Below, piece after piece: positions 1 to 8,713 of a stretch of 64,000 nucleotides of DNA (its first letter is position 1; every line of letters begins with the position of its first letter). The position numbers were made by a program, and so were the translations under genes. The stretch covers positions 1 to 64,000 of the forward strand of contig NZ_FZPA01000014.1 in assembly GCF_900188185.1 (NCBI RefSeq), read 5' to 3'. Source of the stretch: Sphingopyxis indica (GTDB lineage Bacteria; Pseudomonadota; Alphaproteobacteria; Sphingomonadales; Sphingomonadaceae). The notes beneath the pieces are model-generated. The model saw nothing but the letters and a program-made list of their open reading frames with translations, was not told the DNA's origin and ran no database searches.

Positions 1-96
1 GGCAATCGAACAGCGCTCCTCAAGCGATAAATGACGGTATCTCGACATGGCACCACCTGCTTGAGGTGTTGCACTTCGTTTGTGAACTCAGGGGGG

Positions 97-149
97 TCCA
101 TGACTTCGGCGCTGCTGTGGATCCCGGATCAAGTCCGGGATGACGAAAG
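97..149 (+). repeat. Dispersed 53-base repeat, copy 1
   Basis: This 53-base segment matches the reverse complement of 5832-5884 at 50 of 53 positions. The differences are at three scattered bases. The second half contains the inverted GATCCCGGATC-type core typical of sphingomonad intergenic repeats. The two copies flank clpP, clpX and a TonB-dependent receptor in opposite orientation. Confidence 0.85.
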
Positions 150-166
150 GACTATCTGTATATCTG

Positions 167-247
167 GGTGATCCCCGGTGAAGGCCGGGGTCCATGCGTC
201 AGGCGCAGCGCTTTCGCGCTGGACCCCGGCCTTCGCCGGGGATCACC
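167..247. repeat. Long hairpin, 28-base arms
   Basis: Arms 167-194 and 220-247 are inverted repeats matching at 27 of 28 positions, with a 25-base loop. The single difference would be a G-U pair in RNA. No gene overlaps it. It belongs to the class of GC-rich intergenic hairpins that recur in this window. Confidence 0.85.
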
Positions 248-346
248 TTATGATGCCACCGCGGGAACGGCTGCTTCCACCCCAAATAGGACGATCGCTG
301 CCGATTTTGGCCGGAATGACCGCTTGCGGGCGGTAGCGGGCGTAAT

Positions 347-480
347 AAGCCCCTCCCCTTTAGAGGAGGGGTTGGGGGTGGTGGCGCGCGATAGCGCGCA
401 AGACGTCTAGCACCACCCCGCTGCGACTAAGCCAGCAAGCTGGCAAGTCTCGCTGCCCCTCCTCTAAAGAGGAGGGGTTT
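347..480. repeat. Compound inverted repeat, family shared with 16.4 kb
   Basis: Outer arms 347-374 and 455-480 are inverted copies of a segment that is itself nearly palindromic (CCCCTCC with AGGAGGGG). A nested pair GGGTGGTG and CACCACCC lies inside. The core 414-462 is about 80 percent identical to 16456-16503, so the two sites are copies of one repeat family. Confidence 0.8.
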
Positions 481-739
481 GGTCGAATGACAGCAAACCA
501 CCCCAAATCGGCCACCGCCATCAAATAAGGCTTTCCTACATTATCCCGCTGTGCCAGCCTTCATCTGGCTTTTTCGACGGAGAGTGCCCAGCGCGTCGAA
601 CACACCCAAAGATCGAGATCACAGGACGCACAAGGCTGAACTTTCCTGAACTTCGAGATAAAAGGTCGCCGGTCTTCGGCTTTGCCATTGCCGCCGGCAT
701 CGACGTCCCTTTCCCGAACTGTTGAACCCGTTTTGCCCC

Positions 740-771
740 CTTGAAACACTTTACCTTGGCGCCGATGTAAG
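740..771 (+). promoter_or_regulatory. Candidate RpoH-type promoter of clpP
   Basis: CTTG at 740-743 is followed by 18 bases and then CCGATGTAAG at 762-771. This matches the alphaproteobacterial heat-shock consensus CTTG, 17-18 bases, CYTATnTnnG except at one position. It lies about 65 bases upstream of the clpP start. The match is visible; the assignment is inference. Confidence 0.5.
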
Positions 772-836
772 GCAGCGGAGGGGCCAGCCCGCCGGTTCTC
801 GGCAGGGCGCCCCCGATAATGAAGGACGAAATTCCA

Positions 837-1487
837 ATGATCGACCCGCTCGCCGCCCTGGTTCCCGTCGTCGTCGAACAGACGAGCCGCGGCGAACGCA
901 GCTTCGACATCTTCTCGCGCCTGCTGCGCGAGCGGATCGTCTTCGTGACGGGCGAGGTCGAGGACCAGATGGCGTCGCTGATCGTCGCGCAGCTGCTGTT
1001 CCTCGAATCGGAAAATCCGAAGAAGGACATTTACATGTACATCAACTCGCCGGGCGGAGTCGTCACGGCGGGCATGGCGATCCACGACACGATGCAATAT
1101 ATCCGCCCGCGCGTCGGGACGGTGTGCATCGGGCAGGCGGCGTCGATGGGCAGCTTCCTGCTCGCCGCGGGCGAGCCCGGAATGCGCGTCGCGCTGACCA
1201 ATGCGCGCATCATGGTTCACCAGCCCTCGGGCGGTGCGCGCGGCATGGCGTCGGATATCGAGATTCAGGCGAAGGAAATCCTGCGCATCCGCAAGCGGAT
1301 GAACGATCTCTACGTCCAATACACGGGCAAGTCGCTGAAAGAGATCGAAAAGGCGATGGACCGCGACACCTTCCTCGAAGCCGACGAAGCCAAGGCGTTC
1401 GGCCTCGTCGATCATGTCTACGACCGCCGCCCCGGCATGCCCGACGCCGAGGCCGCGAGCGAACAGAGCGAAGGGCCGACGCCCTGA
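837..1487 (+). CDS. clpP: ATP-dependent Clp protease proteolytic subunit
   Basis: Serine peptidase that forms the tetradecameric chamber of the Clp protease and degrades proteins unfolded by ClpX or ClpA in the cytoplasm. From the ATG at 837 the protein has 216 residues. The triad is Ser103 (in AASMGS), His128 (MVHQP) and Asp177 (RDTFLEA), with the same 25 and 49 residue spacings as the E. coli enzyme. The start at 837 is preferred because GAAGGA lies about ten bases upstream; an in-frame ATG at 819 is the alternative. clpX follows 212 bases downstream on the same strand, and a heat-shock-like promoter lies upstream. Confidence 0.97.
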   Translation: MIDPLAALVPVVVEQTSRGERSFDIFSRLLRERIVFVTGEVEDQMASLIVAQLLFLESENPKKDIYMYINSPGGVVTAGMAIHDTMQYIRPRVGTVCIGQAASMGSFLLAAGEPGMRVALTNARIMVHQPSGGARGMASDIEIQAKEILRIRKRMNDLYVQYTGKSLKEIEKAMDRDTFLEADEAKAFGLVDHVYDRRPGMPDAEAASEQSEGPTP

Positions 1488-1699
1488 GTCCCGATTCGGG
1501 ACCGACCGACAAGCTCCCGCCAACCGCATTTCTTGAGGCACTATTGGCGCCGCGGTGCCAGGCGGGACATTGCGCCCATGTCACCCAATTGCCATATTGT
1601 AATTGGAGGCACCGGGGCTAGGATATCAGGCGACGCGATCAGCGGGGATCGCGTCAGTACCGGCCGCGCGGGGATTCGCACGGTCCGAAAAGGAATGTT

Positions 1700-2971
1700 A
1701 TGACCAAGCTCTCTGGCTCCGACAGCAAGAGCACCCTCTATTGCTCCTTCTGCGGCAAGTCGCAGCATGAGGTCCGCAAGCTGATTGCCGGGCCGACCGT
1801 GTTCATCTGCGATGAATGCGTCGAGCTGTGCAACGACATCATCCGCGAGGAGATCAAGGGCGGCGTCGCCGCGCGCAAGGACGGCGCAGTGCCGACCCCG
1901 CTCGAAATCTGCCAGCATCTCGACGCCTATGTGATCGGCCAGAACACCGCGAAGCGCGTGCTGTCGGTCGCGGTGCATAATCATTACAAGCGGCTCGCCA
2001 ACTCGGGCCGCGGCGACGATGTCGAACTGGCGAAGTCGAACATCCTGCTCGTCGGCCCGACCGGCAGCGGCAAGACCCTGCTCGCGCAGACGCTCGCGCG
2101 TTTCCTCGACGTGCCCTTCACCATGGCCGACGCGACGACGCTGACCGAAGCAGGCTATGTCGGCGAGGATGTCGAGAACATTATCCTGAAGCTGCTTCAG
2201 GCGTCCGACTATAATGTCGAAAAGGCGCAGCGCGGCATCGTCTATATCGACGAGATCGACAAGATCAGCCGCAAGGCCGAAAATCCCTCGATCACGCGCG
2301 ACGTGTCGGGCGAAGGCGTGCAGCAGGCGCTGCTCAAGCTGATGGAGGGCACGACCGCCTCCGTCCCGCCGCAGGGCGGCCGCAAGCATCCGCAGCAGGA
2401 ATTTCTGCAGGTCGACACGACGAACATCCTGTTCATCGCGGGCGGCGCCTTCGCCGGCCTCGAAAAGATCATCGGCGACCGCCTGCAGGGCAAGTCGATC
2501 GGCTTCGGCGCGCATGTCGCCGGTCCCGACGAACGCCGCGCGGGCGAAGTGCTCAAGCAGATCGAGCCCGAGGATCTCCTCAAATTCGGCCTCATCCCCG
2601 AATTCGTCGGCCGCCTGCCCGTCATCGCGACGCTCGAGGACCTCGACGTCGATGCGCTGGTCAAGATTCTCGGCGAGCCGAAGAACGCGCTGGTGAAGCA
2701 GTATAAGAAGCTGTTCGATCTCGAAGAGGTCGCGCTGACCTTCACCGACGACGCGCTCGTCGCGGTCGCCAAAAAGGCGATCGAACGCAAGACCGGCGCG
2801 CGCGGCCTGCGCTCGATCGTCGAGGCGATCCTGCTCGACACGATGTTCGACCTGCCCGACCTGTCGGACGTGGTCGAAATCGTCGTCGACAAGGACGTCG
2901 TCGAAGGACGCAAGCAGCCGGTGCGTGTCTATGCCGACAAGGCGAAAGAGGCCGCGGGCGACGCAGCCTGA
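1700..2971 (+). CDS. clpX: ATP-dependent Clp protease ATP-binding subunit ClpX
   Basis: Hexameric AAA+ unfoldase that recognises tagged substrates and feeds them to ClpP. The 423 residues include the N-terminal zinc-binding domain with Cys15, Cys18, Cys37 and Cys40, Walker A GPTGSGKT at about 119-126, Walker B VYIDEIDK at 181-188, and the C-terminal small domain. Length is normal for the family. AAGGA stands just upstream of the ATG. It follows clpP on the same strand, the usual order, but with a 212-base gap that may hold its own promoter. A short GC-rich hairpin follows the stop. Confidence 0.98.
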   Translation: MTKLSGSDSKSTLYCSFCGKSQHEVRKLIAGPTVFICDECVELCNDIIREEIKGGVAARKDGAVPTPLEICQHLDAYVIGQNTAKRVLSVAVHNHYKRLANSGRGDDVELAKSNILLVGPTGSGKTLLAQTLARFLDVPFTMADATTLTEAGYVGEDVENIILKLLQASDYNVEKAQRGIVYIDEIDKISRKAENPSITRDVSGEGVQQALLKLMEGTTASVPPQGGRKHPQQEFLQVDTTNILFIAGGAFAGLEKIIGDRLQGKSIGFGAHVAGPDERRAGEVLKQIEPEDLLKFGLIPEFVGRLPVIATLEDLDVDALVKILGEPKNALVKQYKKLFDLEEVALTFTDDALVAVAKKAIERKTGARGLRSIVEAILLDTMFDLPDLSDVVEIVVDKDVVEGRKQPVRVYADKAKEAAGDAA

Positions 2972-2975
2972 GTCG

Positions 2976-3004
2976 CGGCGCGCCCCGGCGCGCCGCCACC
3001 TTTT
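2976..3004 (+). terminator. Possible terminator of clpX
   Basis: Two copies of the palindrome GGCGCGCC (2977-2984 and 2987-2994) can pair, followed after six bases by TTTT. The loop is very tight, so efficiency is uncertain. Confidence 0.45.
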
Positions 3005-3242
3005 CATGTTGCATTGCAGCAACAGTGACGGGAAAAAATCCCCTGCCGCGCGCGGCTGACTGCCGCTGAACCACGCAAAAGCGTCGTTTCCAACTCCAGG
3101 TGGACCCCCTCCGCCCCCCTCCCCTTGCATTGTCACAATTGCTGTCACAATCGTGCCACACGCGAGGCTCAGGGGCGCTCGCAGGTGACGCGTGCCGCAA
3201 GTCGCACGCCGCCGTTAAGCCACCAAAAGGGGACACCCAGTC

Positions 3243-5717
3243 ATGAAATTCCGCCATATTCTCGCAGCGAGCGCCGCGACGCTTCCCGTTGCACTGCTCT
3301 CGACGCCTGCCTTCGCGCAGTCGACCGGTTCGGTCGATTTCGAAAACGACATCGTCGTCACCGGATCGCGCACTACCGATGTCGGCGGCATCCAGTCGCC
3401 CGACACGTCGAAGGCGAAGTCGGTGCTCGGTCAGGAAATCATCGCGCGCCAGAATCCCGGCCAGACGATCCTCGACACGATCAACCTCGTCCCCGGTGTC
3501 GTCTTCACCAACAACGACGCTTATGGTTCGTCGGGTGGCCAGCTCACGATCCGCGGCTTTTCTGAAGACCGTATCAGCCTGACCTTCGACGGCGTTCCGC
3601 TTAATGACTCGGGCAACTACGCCATCTATTCGAACCAGCAACTTGATCCCGAACTGATCGAACAGGTCAACGTCAACCTCGGCACCACCGACGTCGACAG
3701 CCCGACGGCGGCCGCCACCGGTTCGACCGTCAACTATCGCACCATGGTCCCGACCGAAGATTTCGGCGTCAGGGTCTCGGGTTCGGCGGGCGAATATAAA
3801 TTCTTCCGTATCTTCGGCCTGATCAACACGGGCGTCTTCACGCCCTTCGGCACGCGCGCCTTCTTCTCGGCAAGCCATGCGGAGAATGATAACCCGTTCA
3901 ACAATTATGGCGTCATCGACAAGCAGCAGTACAACGCCCGCATCTATCAGCCGATCGGCGAGGACGGCGACTTCGTGTCGATCGCGGGACACTATAACCA
4001 GAACCGCAACAACTTCTTCGGCTCGGTTAGCCTCCGCAACGACCGCGACGTCCCGAGCGGCTTTCCGCAGTCGAAGGACGAGCGCGAATATGACATCAAC
4101 TATCCATGCACCGTCAGCACCGAAGCGACGCCTGGTGAAGCCGACCTCACCAACGGCTGCGGCACCGAATTCGACCGTCGCTACAATCCGTCGAACACCG
4201 GCAACATCCGCGGCGCGTCGCGCTTCACGCTGAGCGACGGCATCACGTTGACCGTCGACCCGAGCTATCAATATGTGAAGGCCAATGGTGGCGGCACGGT
4301 CAACGCTCGCGAACGGCTCAACAACGGCCTGACCGGCTATATGGGCGGTCGTCCCTATTTCGGCATGGACCTCAACGGCGACGGTGACCTGCTCGACGAA
4401 GTCACGATGCTCGCACCGAGCCAGACGCATACCGATCGCTACGGCGTGATCGCCAACCTGCGCTGGGACATCAACGACGAGCATAGCGTGCGTATCGGCT
4501 ATACTTGGGACCGCGCGCGTCACCGTCAGACCGGTCAGGTCGGGCTGTTGCAATATAATGGCGAACCGTTCGACGTCTTCCCGATCAACGACCCGCAAGT
4601 CGACGCATCGGGCGCAGTGCTTCAGAAGCGCGACCGCCTGTCGTTCGCGATCTTGAACCAGGTTTCAGGTGAATATCGCGGCGAGTTCTTCGACGGCGGG
4701 CTCATTGCGACGCTCGGCATCCGCGCGCCCTTCTTCAAGCGCGAGCTCAACAACTATTGCTTCACGACCAGCGACACCGGCTTCGTCGACTGCTTCGGCA
4801 AGGACGATCCGCGCAACGCCGTCTATGCCGCCGCCAACCCGGACGTTCAGGGTCCGCAGCGCCGCGTGCTGAAATATGACGACGTGCTGCCGAACGTCGG
4901 CCTGCTGTTCAAGGCGAGCAACCAGATGTCGGTCTTCGCCAATTATTCGAAGGGCCTGCAGGTTCCGGGCACCGACGCGCTCTATAATGCGTTCTTCTTC
5001 GCGCCCGACACGGATTCGGCGCGCCCCGAACCCGAGACGACTGACAACTTCGACCTCGGCGTCCGCTATCGCACCAGCACGGTGCAGGCGCAGCTTTCGG
5101 GCTGGTTCACCAAATATAACAATCGCCTGGCCTCGGCCTATGACCCGGTGACCGACCGCAACCTCTATCGCAACCTTGGCCGCGTCGACAAATATGGCAT
5201 CGACGGCAGCGTCGCATGGCAACCGATTCAGCAGCTGTCGCTCTATGTCTTCGGTTCCTATCTGAAATCGGAGATCAAGGACGATGTGCAGTCGGGTGTG
5301 GACGACGACGGGAATCCCGTCTTCCTTCCGACCAAAGGCAAGCGTGAATCGGGTGCTCCCGCCTATACGTTCGGCGGTTCGGCGCGTGGCACGCTGGGTC
5401 CGGTCGAGCTGGGCGTCACCGCCAAGCGCACCGGCGGTCGCTATATCTACGACACTAACCTGCCGATCGTGTTCGACGGGACCGAAGTCTATGGCGCCAA
5501 GACACCGGCTTACTGGCTCGTCAATCTCGACGCGCGCGTGAATCTGGAGTTTCTGGGGCTCAACGATCAGACCTTCTTGCAGCTCAACGTCTATAATCTG
5601 TTCGACCAGCTCTATATCGGCAGATATACGACGTCGCTGTCGCAAGGGTCGTCGGCGCCGTTCGTTCAGATCGGCGCGCCGCGCACCGTCAGCGGGACGC
5701 TGTCGGTCGCTTTCTGA
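3243..5717 (+). CDS. TonB-dependent outer-membrane receptor
   Basis: Outer-membrane barrel for energised uptake of a large or scarce ligand. The 824 residues begin with a signal peptide (cleavage probably after AFAQ), then a plug domain with ENDIVVTGSR, LVPGVV and QLTIRGF, then a long barrel with alternating aromatic strands, ending in Phe (TVSGTLSVAF) as outer-membrane barrels do. AAGGGG lies upstream of the ATG, and a strong terminator follows, so it is probably monocistronic. The ligand cannot be told from the sequence: no haem or siderophore synthesis gene is next to it. It lies between clpX and sufE with no obvious functional link. Confidence 0.93.
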   Translation: MKFRHILAASAATLPVALLSTPAFAQSTGSVDFENDIVVTGSRTTDVGGIQSPDTSKAKSVLGQEIIARQNPGQTILDTINLVPGVVFTNNDAYGSSGGQLTIRGFSEDRISLTFDGVPLNDSGNYAIYSNQQLDPELIEQVNVNLGTTDVDSPTAAATGSTVNYRTMVPTEDFGVRVSGSAGEYKFFRIFGLINTGVFTPFGTRAFFSASHAENDNPFNNYGVIDKQQYNARIYQPIGEDGDFVSIAGHYNQNRNNFFGSVSLRNDRDVPSGFPQSKDEREYDINYPCTVSTEATPGEADLTNGCGTEFDRRYNPSNTGNIRGASRFTLSDGITLTVDPSYQYVKANGGGTVNARERLNNGLTGYMGGRPYFGMDLNGDGDLLDEVTMLAPSQTHTDRYGVIANLRWDINDEHSVRIGYTWDRARHRQTGQVGLLQYNGEPFDVFPINDPQVDASGAVLQKRDRLSFAILNQVSGEYRGEFFDGGLIATLGIRAPFFKRELNNYCFTTSDTGFVDCFGKDDPRNAVYAAANPDVQGPQRRVLKYDDVLPNVGLLFKASNQMSVFANYSKGLQVPGTDALYNAFFFAPDTDSARPEPETTDNFDLGVRYRTSTVQAQLSGWFTKYNNRLASAYDPVTDRNLYRNLGRVDKYGIDGSVAWQPIQQLSLYVFGSYLKSEIKDDVQSGVDDDGNPVFLPTKGKRESGAPAYTFGGSARGTLGPVELGVTAKRTGGRYIYDTNLPIVFDGTEVYGAKTPAYWLVNLDARVNLEFLGLNDQTFLQLNVYNLFDQLYIGRYTTSLSQGSSAPFVQIGAPRTVSGTLSVAF

Positions 5718-5738
5718 TCGATCGCGAGACGATAAATC

Positions 5739-5770
5739 GGGCGCGGAAGGCAACTTCCGCGCCCTTTTTT
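5739..5770 (+). terminator. Rho-independent terminator of the TonB receptor
   Basis: A perfect 11-base stem (5739-5749 with 5754-5764) and a four-base loop are followed directly by six T residues. It stands 22 bases after the receptor stop codon. Confidence 0.92.
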
Positions 5771-5831
5771 GTGGTCATCCAGCAAACTGATCTGGCGGCT
5801 TCGGGGTGGGGAACTGACGTTCGCCTGCTCT

Positions 5832-5884
5832 CTTTCGTCATTCCGGACTGGATCCAGGATCCACAGCAGCGCCGAAGTCATGGA
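5832..5884 (-). repeat. Dispersed 53-base repeat, copy 2
   Basis: Reverse-complement copy of 97-149 with three mismatches. It continues rightward into a second inverted segment (about 5883-5910) that resembles its own left end, so this copy looks like a fuller version of the element. Confidence 0.85.
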
Positions 5885-5958
5885 CCCCGGATCAAGTCGG
5901 GGATGACGATGATCAATGGGGCAGCAATCGGTCGTTTGCCGACGTCGGGGCTCGCTTG

Positions 5959-6369
5959 CTATCCCGCAGTAATCCGCCGCGCCGTGTCCTGGACCAGCGC
6001 GATCATGTTCGGCACCCCCTGCGTGCGGTTCGAGGAGAGCTGGCGCGTCAGGTCGAAGGGGGCGAGGCGGGCGGCGATGTCCATCTTGGCGACCTCCGCT
6101 GCGGGCTGGTCCTGCACCGCGCTCAGCACCAGCGCCACGATGCCCTTGGTGATCGCCGCATTGCTGTCGGCGAGGAAGTGGAGGCGGCCGCCCGCCTGCG
6201 GCACCGGATAGACCCACACGCTCGCCGAACAGCCCGCTACCCGCGTCGCGTCGGTCTTGAGCGCGTCGGGCATCGGCTCGAGGCTGCGGCCGAGTTCGAT
6301 CAGCAGGCGATAGCGATCGTCGCCGTCGAGAAAGTCATATTCTTCGAAAATATCGTCGAGACTGCGCAT
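5959..6369 (-). CDS. sufE: SufE family sulfur acceptor protein
   Basis: SufE takes persulfide sulfur from the cysteine desulfurase SufS and passes it on for iron-sulfur cluster assembly in the cytoplasm. The 136 residues cover the whole SufE fold. The acceptor cysteine is Cys47 in the motif VAGCSASVW, matching the family pattern of a Cys in a loop after the first helices. No other suf gene lies in the window, so it is a stand-alone copy. A GC-rich hairpin separates it from the psp array upstream. Confidence 0.93.
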   Translation of the reverse strand: MRSLDDIFEEYDFLDGDDRYRLLIELGRSLEPMPDALKTDATRVAGCSASVWVYPVPQAGGRLHFLADSNAAITKGIVALVLSAVQDQPAAEVAKMDIAARLAPFDLTRQLSSNRTQGVPNMIALVQDTARRITAG

Positions 6370-6411
6370 GGCGCGGCAGTGGCAGATTCGACATGCGGTT
6401 TAAAGAGAAAC

Positions 6412-6501
6412 CGTCGCCCCCGCGCAGGCGGGGGCCGCTGGAGGTTTACGCAACGCCGCCGGGCAAGGCCGCCGGCGGCCCCCGCCTGCGCGGGGGCGAC
6501 G
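6412..6501. repeat. Perfect 27-base inverted repeat
   Basis: Arms 6412-6438 and 6475-6501 are exact inverted copies with a 36-base loop. It lies between the start of sufE and the last gene of the psp array, where it may end transcription of the array. Confidence 0.9.
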
Positions 6502-6507
6502 TCATAG

Positions 6508-6762
6508 TTAAAGATCGACCCCCGCCGCGATCGCTTCCAGCTTGCGCAGCCGTTCCTTCAGATCGGCGATCTCGATGCGCGAGCCCGCGTGCGGGACCGC
6601 GGGGTCCTGCGCCGGGCCGTGCCCCGCCGCGAGTTCCTCGCGCTTCAGCTGAATCCAGTCGCGCCAGCCGCGCAGCGCGACCAGACTGACGATGGTCAGC
6701 GCGGAGAGTGCGATCGCTGCGGTGACCAGATTGGTGGCAAGGTCGGACGTCATGGTGCCCAT
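6508..6762 (-). CDS. Small membrane coiled-coil protein, last of the psp array
   Basis: An 84-residue protein with one hydrophobic segment near residues 10-32, a basic stretch (GWRDWIQLKREE) and a C-terminal helix with the heptad-like LKERLRKLEAIAAG. The last part is a degenerate form of the LExR..VLERI motif found in the other small proteins of this locus. It lacks the terminal DEIxxLR. I do not recognise a named family. It is the ninth gene after the 57-residue peptide in a uniform minus-strand run and is inferred to belong to the envelope-stress operon. Confidence 0.78.
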   Translation of the reverse strand: MGTMTSDLATNLVTAAIALSALTIVSLVALRGWRDWIQLKREELAAGHGPAQDPAVPHAGSRIEIADLKERLRKLEAIAAGVDL

Positions 6763-6786
6763 GGATCGGCTCCTTCTTCGTCGCTT

Positions 6787-7062
6787 TTACGGGAGGGACC
6801 GGTCGCGCAGCTTCTCGATCTCTTCGTCGAGGCTGACGGCGCGGTTATTGTCGGTGGCGATGCGTTCGAGCACCTGGATGCGCTCTTTGAGGGCGCGGAT
6901 CTCCGCCTGCAGCGCCTTGGTCTCGGCATCGTCGCGCGGGGTAATATCGGGGCCATAGCCGCTGTCACGGCCGCGGTGGCCATGCACGCCATATTTCGCC
7001 CGGATGATGCTGCCGATCGTCACGATGAGGACGATGCCGATGACCATTTCAAAGGGGTTCAT
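6787..7062 (-). CDS. PspB-like small membrane coiled-coil protein (91 aa)
   Basis: One N-terminal membrane segment (about residues 4-20), a charged linker, then a coiled coil with KERIQVLERIATD and EEIEKLRD at the C end. The same two motifs occur in its neighbours at 7095, 7367, 7651 and 7988. The start at 7062 is chosen because AAAGGA stands upstream and the membrane segment begins at once; a longer reading frame to 7281 overlaps the neighbouring gene and has no such support. The topology is that of PspB. Function unknown; probably a partner in the Psp envelope-stress response. Confidence 0.8.
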   Translation of the reverse strand: MNPFEMVIGIVLIVTIGSIIRAKYGVHGHRGRDSGYGPDITPRDDAETKALQAEIRALKERIQVLERIATDNNRAVSLDEEIEKLRDRSLP

Positions 7063-7094
7063 GGGGAGGGATCCTTTCGTGTCTTTCGTATCTG

Positions 7095-7343
7095 TCAGTT
7101 GAGCGGCGCGTCGCGCAGCTTGTCGATTTCGTCGGCAACGTCGATGCCACGATCGGTGACGATGCGTTCGAGAACGCGCACGCGTGCTTCGAGCTTTTCG
7201 GTCTGCGTCGCATATTGCGCCGCCTTTTCGGCGGTCATCTCCGACTGTTTCTCGATCATCCGCTGCTGATGCTTCGACCACACGATGAAGCCGGTCAGGA
7301 TGAAGGGAGCGAGCGGGATCAGGATCCAGATTTCGTCACCCAT
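7095..7343 (-). CDS. PspB-like small membrane coiled-coil protein (82 aa)
   Basis: 82 residues: a hydrophobic segment at about 5-22, then a coiled coil with EKLEARVRVLERIVTD and DEIDKLRDAPLN at the end. It is closely related to the next gene upstream (7367-7639): both have EKAAQYA followed by near-identical C-terminal halves, so the pair arose by tandem duplication. It lies 32 bases downstream of the previous gene's start on the same strand order and is probably cotranscribed with pspABC. Confidence 0.82.
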   Translation of the reverse strand: MGDEIWILIPLAPFILTGFIVWSKHQQRMIEKQSEMTAEKAAQYATQTEKLEARVRVLERIVTDRGIDVADEIDKLRDAPLN

Positions 7344-7366
7344 GGGTCTTCTCCAAATCTTTTCCG

Positions 7367-7639
7367 TCAGTTGAGCGGCGCGTCGCGCAGCTTTTCGATC
7401 TCGTCCGCGACCTCGAGGCCGCGATCGGTGACGATGCGTTCGAGGACGCGCATCCGCTGCTCGAGCCGTTCGGTGTGCGCAGCATATTGCGCGGCCTTTT
7501 CGGCGGTCTCGTTGCTGATCGCCTCGAGCTGCTTTTCCTTGAACTTCAAGTGGCGCTTGTACATGTCGCCGCCCACGCCGAGGATCACCGGGATGCCGAC
7601 CACGATGAAGAAGAAGCCCAGAATGAAATATTCGTTCAT
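7367..7639 (-). CDS. PspB-like small membrane coiled-coil protein (90 aa)
   Basis: 90 residues with a membrane segment at about 3-22, a basic stretch (KRHLKFKEKQ), and a coiled coil carrying EQRMRVLERIVTD and DEIEKLRDAPLN. The C-terminal half is almost identical to that of the 82-residue protein downstream. The N-terminal halves differ, which suggests that the membrane segment has diverged while the coiled coil is kept. Twelve bases separate it from the gene upstream. Confidence 0.82.
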   Translation of the reverse strand: MNEYFILGFFFIVVGIPVILGVGGDMYKRHLKFKEKQLEAISNETAEKAAQYAAHTERLEQRMRVLERIVTDRGLEVADEIEKLRDAPLN

Positions 7640-7650
7640 CGGTTCGCTCC

Positions 7651-7971
7651 TCAGTTCGCCGGGCGCCGCAGCGCCTCGATTTCGCTCGCTACCCGGTGGC
7701 TCTCATCGGTGACGATGCGCTCGACCACCGCGAGGCGATCCTTGACCGAGCCGAGCTCGGCGCGCAGCTGCGCATTTTCCTGGCTGATCAGCTTGACGCG
7801 CTCCATCGCCTCGTCGCTCGTCTTCGGATAGATCGCCTGGCCCCAGGCGCCGTCGAGCGGATAGCCGTTCTTGATCCGGAGCCAGGTCGTGAAGACCCAG
7901 CCGCCGATCGCGACCACGCCGACGATCGTGACGATGGGGGCGATCGCACTGATGATTTCAATGGCTTCCAT
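7651..7971 (-). CDS. PspB-like small membrane coiled-coil protein (106 aa)
   Basis: 106 residues starting at the ATG at 7971. It has a membrane segment at about 6-30, then RIKNGYPLDGAWGQ, a coiled coil with KDRLAVVERIVTD, and SEIEALRRPAN at the end. The GYP motif after the membrane segment is shared with the next gene upstream (KHGYPVENEWGE), marking those two as a second duplicated pair in the array. A longer frame upstream to 8199 runs through the neighbouring gene and is rejected. Confidence 0.8.
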   Translation of the reverse strand: MEAIEIISAIAPIVTIVGVVAIGGWVFTTWLRIKNGYPLDGAWGQAIYPKTSDEAMERVKLISQENAQLRAELGSVKDRLAVVERIVTDESHRVASEIEALRRPAN

Positions 7972-7987
7972 GTGCAAATCCTCTCTC

Positions 7988-8287
7988 TCAGCGCAGCCGG
8001 TCGATCTGGTCGGCGAGCTGCGCCGCTTGTCCATTGGTGTCGGTCGCGATGCGTTCGAGCACCGAAATGCGTTCCTCGAGCCGGACAATCTTGTCGGCGA
8101 GCTTGGCATTATCGCCTTCCAGCAGCGCGATTTTTCGATCGGCGTCGGGGGTGGTTCGATGAACCGTCTCGCCCCATTCATTCTCGACCGGATAGCCATG
8201 CTTGGCGCGCATCCACGTCGTCACCATCCAGCCGACCATCGACATGCCGATGATGACGAGGACGAAGGACGGACTACCCCAACTCAT
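7988..8287 (-). CDS. PspB-like small membrane coiled-coil protein (99 aa)
   Basis: 99 residues: membrane segment at about 5-24, WMRAKHGYPVENEWGE, then a long coiled coil ending in EERISVLERIATD and ADQIDRLR. It is the first of the six extra genes after pspC, 44 bases downstream of it. The layout (short outside or membrane part, then a cytosolic coiled coil) is like PspB, but the protein is longer and lacks a close match to PspB itself. Confidence 0.82.
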   Translation of the reverse strand: MSWGSPSFVLVIIGMSMVGWMVTTWMRAKHGYPVENEWGETVHRTTPDADRKIALLEGDNAKLADKIVRLEERISVLERIATDTNGQAAQLADQIDRLR

Positions 8288-8331
8288 TGCTCATTCTCCC
8301 TGTTGCCCGCCCGCTCGAAACCGGTTCCTGC

Positions 8332-8712
8332 TCAGCGCAGCGCGTCGATTTCGTCGGCGAGACGGCGGTTGTGGCTGGTATAATATTGCTCGATGTCGGC
8401 AAGCCGGCGGTCGATGTCGCGGAAGCGCGAGCGGATGTCGCGGGTCGAAGCGCTGGGGTTCGACCGCACGCCCTGCCAGAATTTAGCCTCCTCCTGCGTC
8501 GCATAGAGCGCAAAGGGCTTGGGCGTGGCCATCCAGGCGACGAGCCAATAGGCGATCAGCGTCCAGGGGAAGCCGCCCATCAGGGTGAGCAGCACCGCGC
8601 CGACCCGGACCCACAGCGCGTCGATGCCGCTATAGTCCGCGATCCCCGCACAGACGCCGCTCCATTTGGCGTTCTGCTTGTCGAGATAGAATTTGGTGCG
8701 GCTGGCAGACAT
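8332..8712 (-). CDS. pspC: Envelope stress protein PspC
   Basis: PspC-domain membrane protein that senses inner-membrane stress and helps recruit PspA. The 126 residues open with the PspC signature (LDKQNAKWSGVCAGIADY), followed by a two-part hydrophobic stretch at about 32-62. The C-terminal cytosolic part ends in RRLADIEQYY and ADEIDALR, the same ending as the small proteins downstream. Length is close to the 119 residues of E. coli PspC. It starts two bases after the pspB stop, so the two are coupled. Confidence 0.92.
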   Translation of the reverse strand: MSASRTKFYLDKQNAKWSGVCAGIADYSGIDALWVRVGAVLLTLMGGFPWTLIAYWLVAWMATPKPFALYATQEEAKFWQGVRSNPSASTRDIRSRFRDIDRRLADIEQYYTSHNRRLADEIDALR

Positions 8713-8713
8713 C

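Larger units (their letters stand above)
1..836. other. Repeat-rich stretch without a convincing gene
   Basis: No open frame here has the codon pattern of the neighbouring genes. The stretch holds three inverted-repeat elements, listed separately, and the clpP promoter region. A short open frame from base 3 to the stop at 141-143 could be the 3' end of a gene entering from the left. It runs into a dispersed repeat and I recognise no family in it, so it is not called. Confidence 0.6.

Noticed and set aside
3-143. Possible end of a gene entering from the left edge
   Set aside because: The frame is open but I can name no family in it, and its last third is a dispersed repeat. Sequence to the left would decide.
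168-410. 80-residue plus-strand frame
   Set aside because: It is made of the 28-base hairpin arms and the compound repeat and has no coding signal.
6787-7281. 164-residue reading of the small psp-array gene
   Set aside because: The extra N-terminal part is Arg/His-rich and overlaps the neighbouring gene. The ATG at 7062 has a ribosome site and starts directly with the membrane segment.
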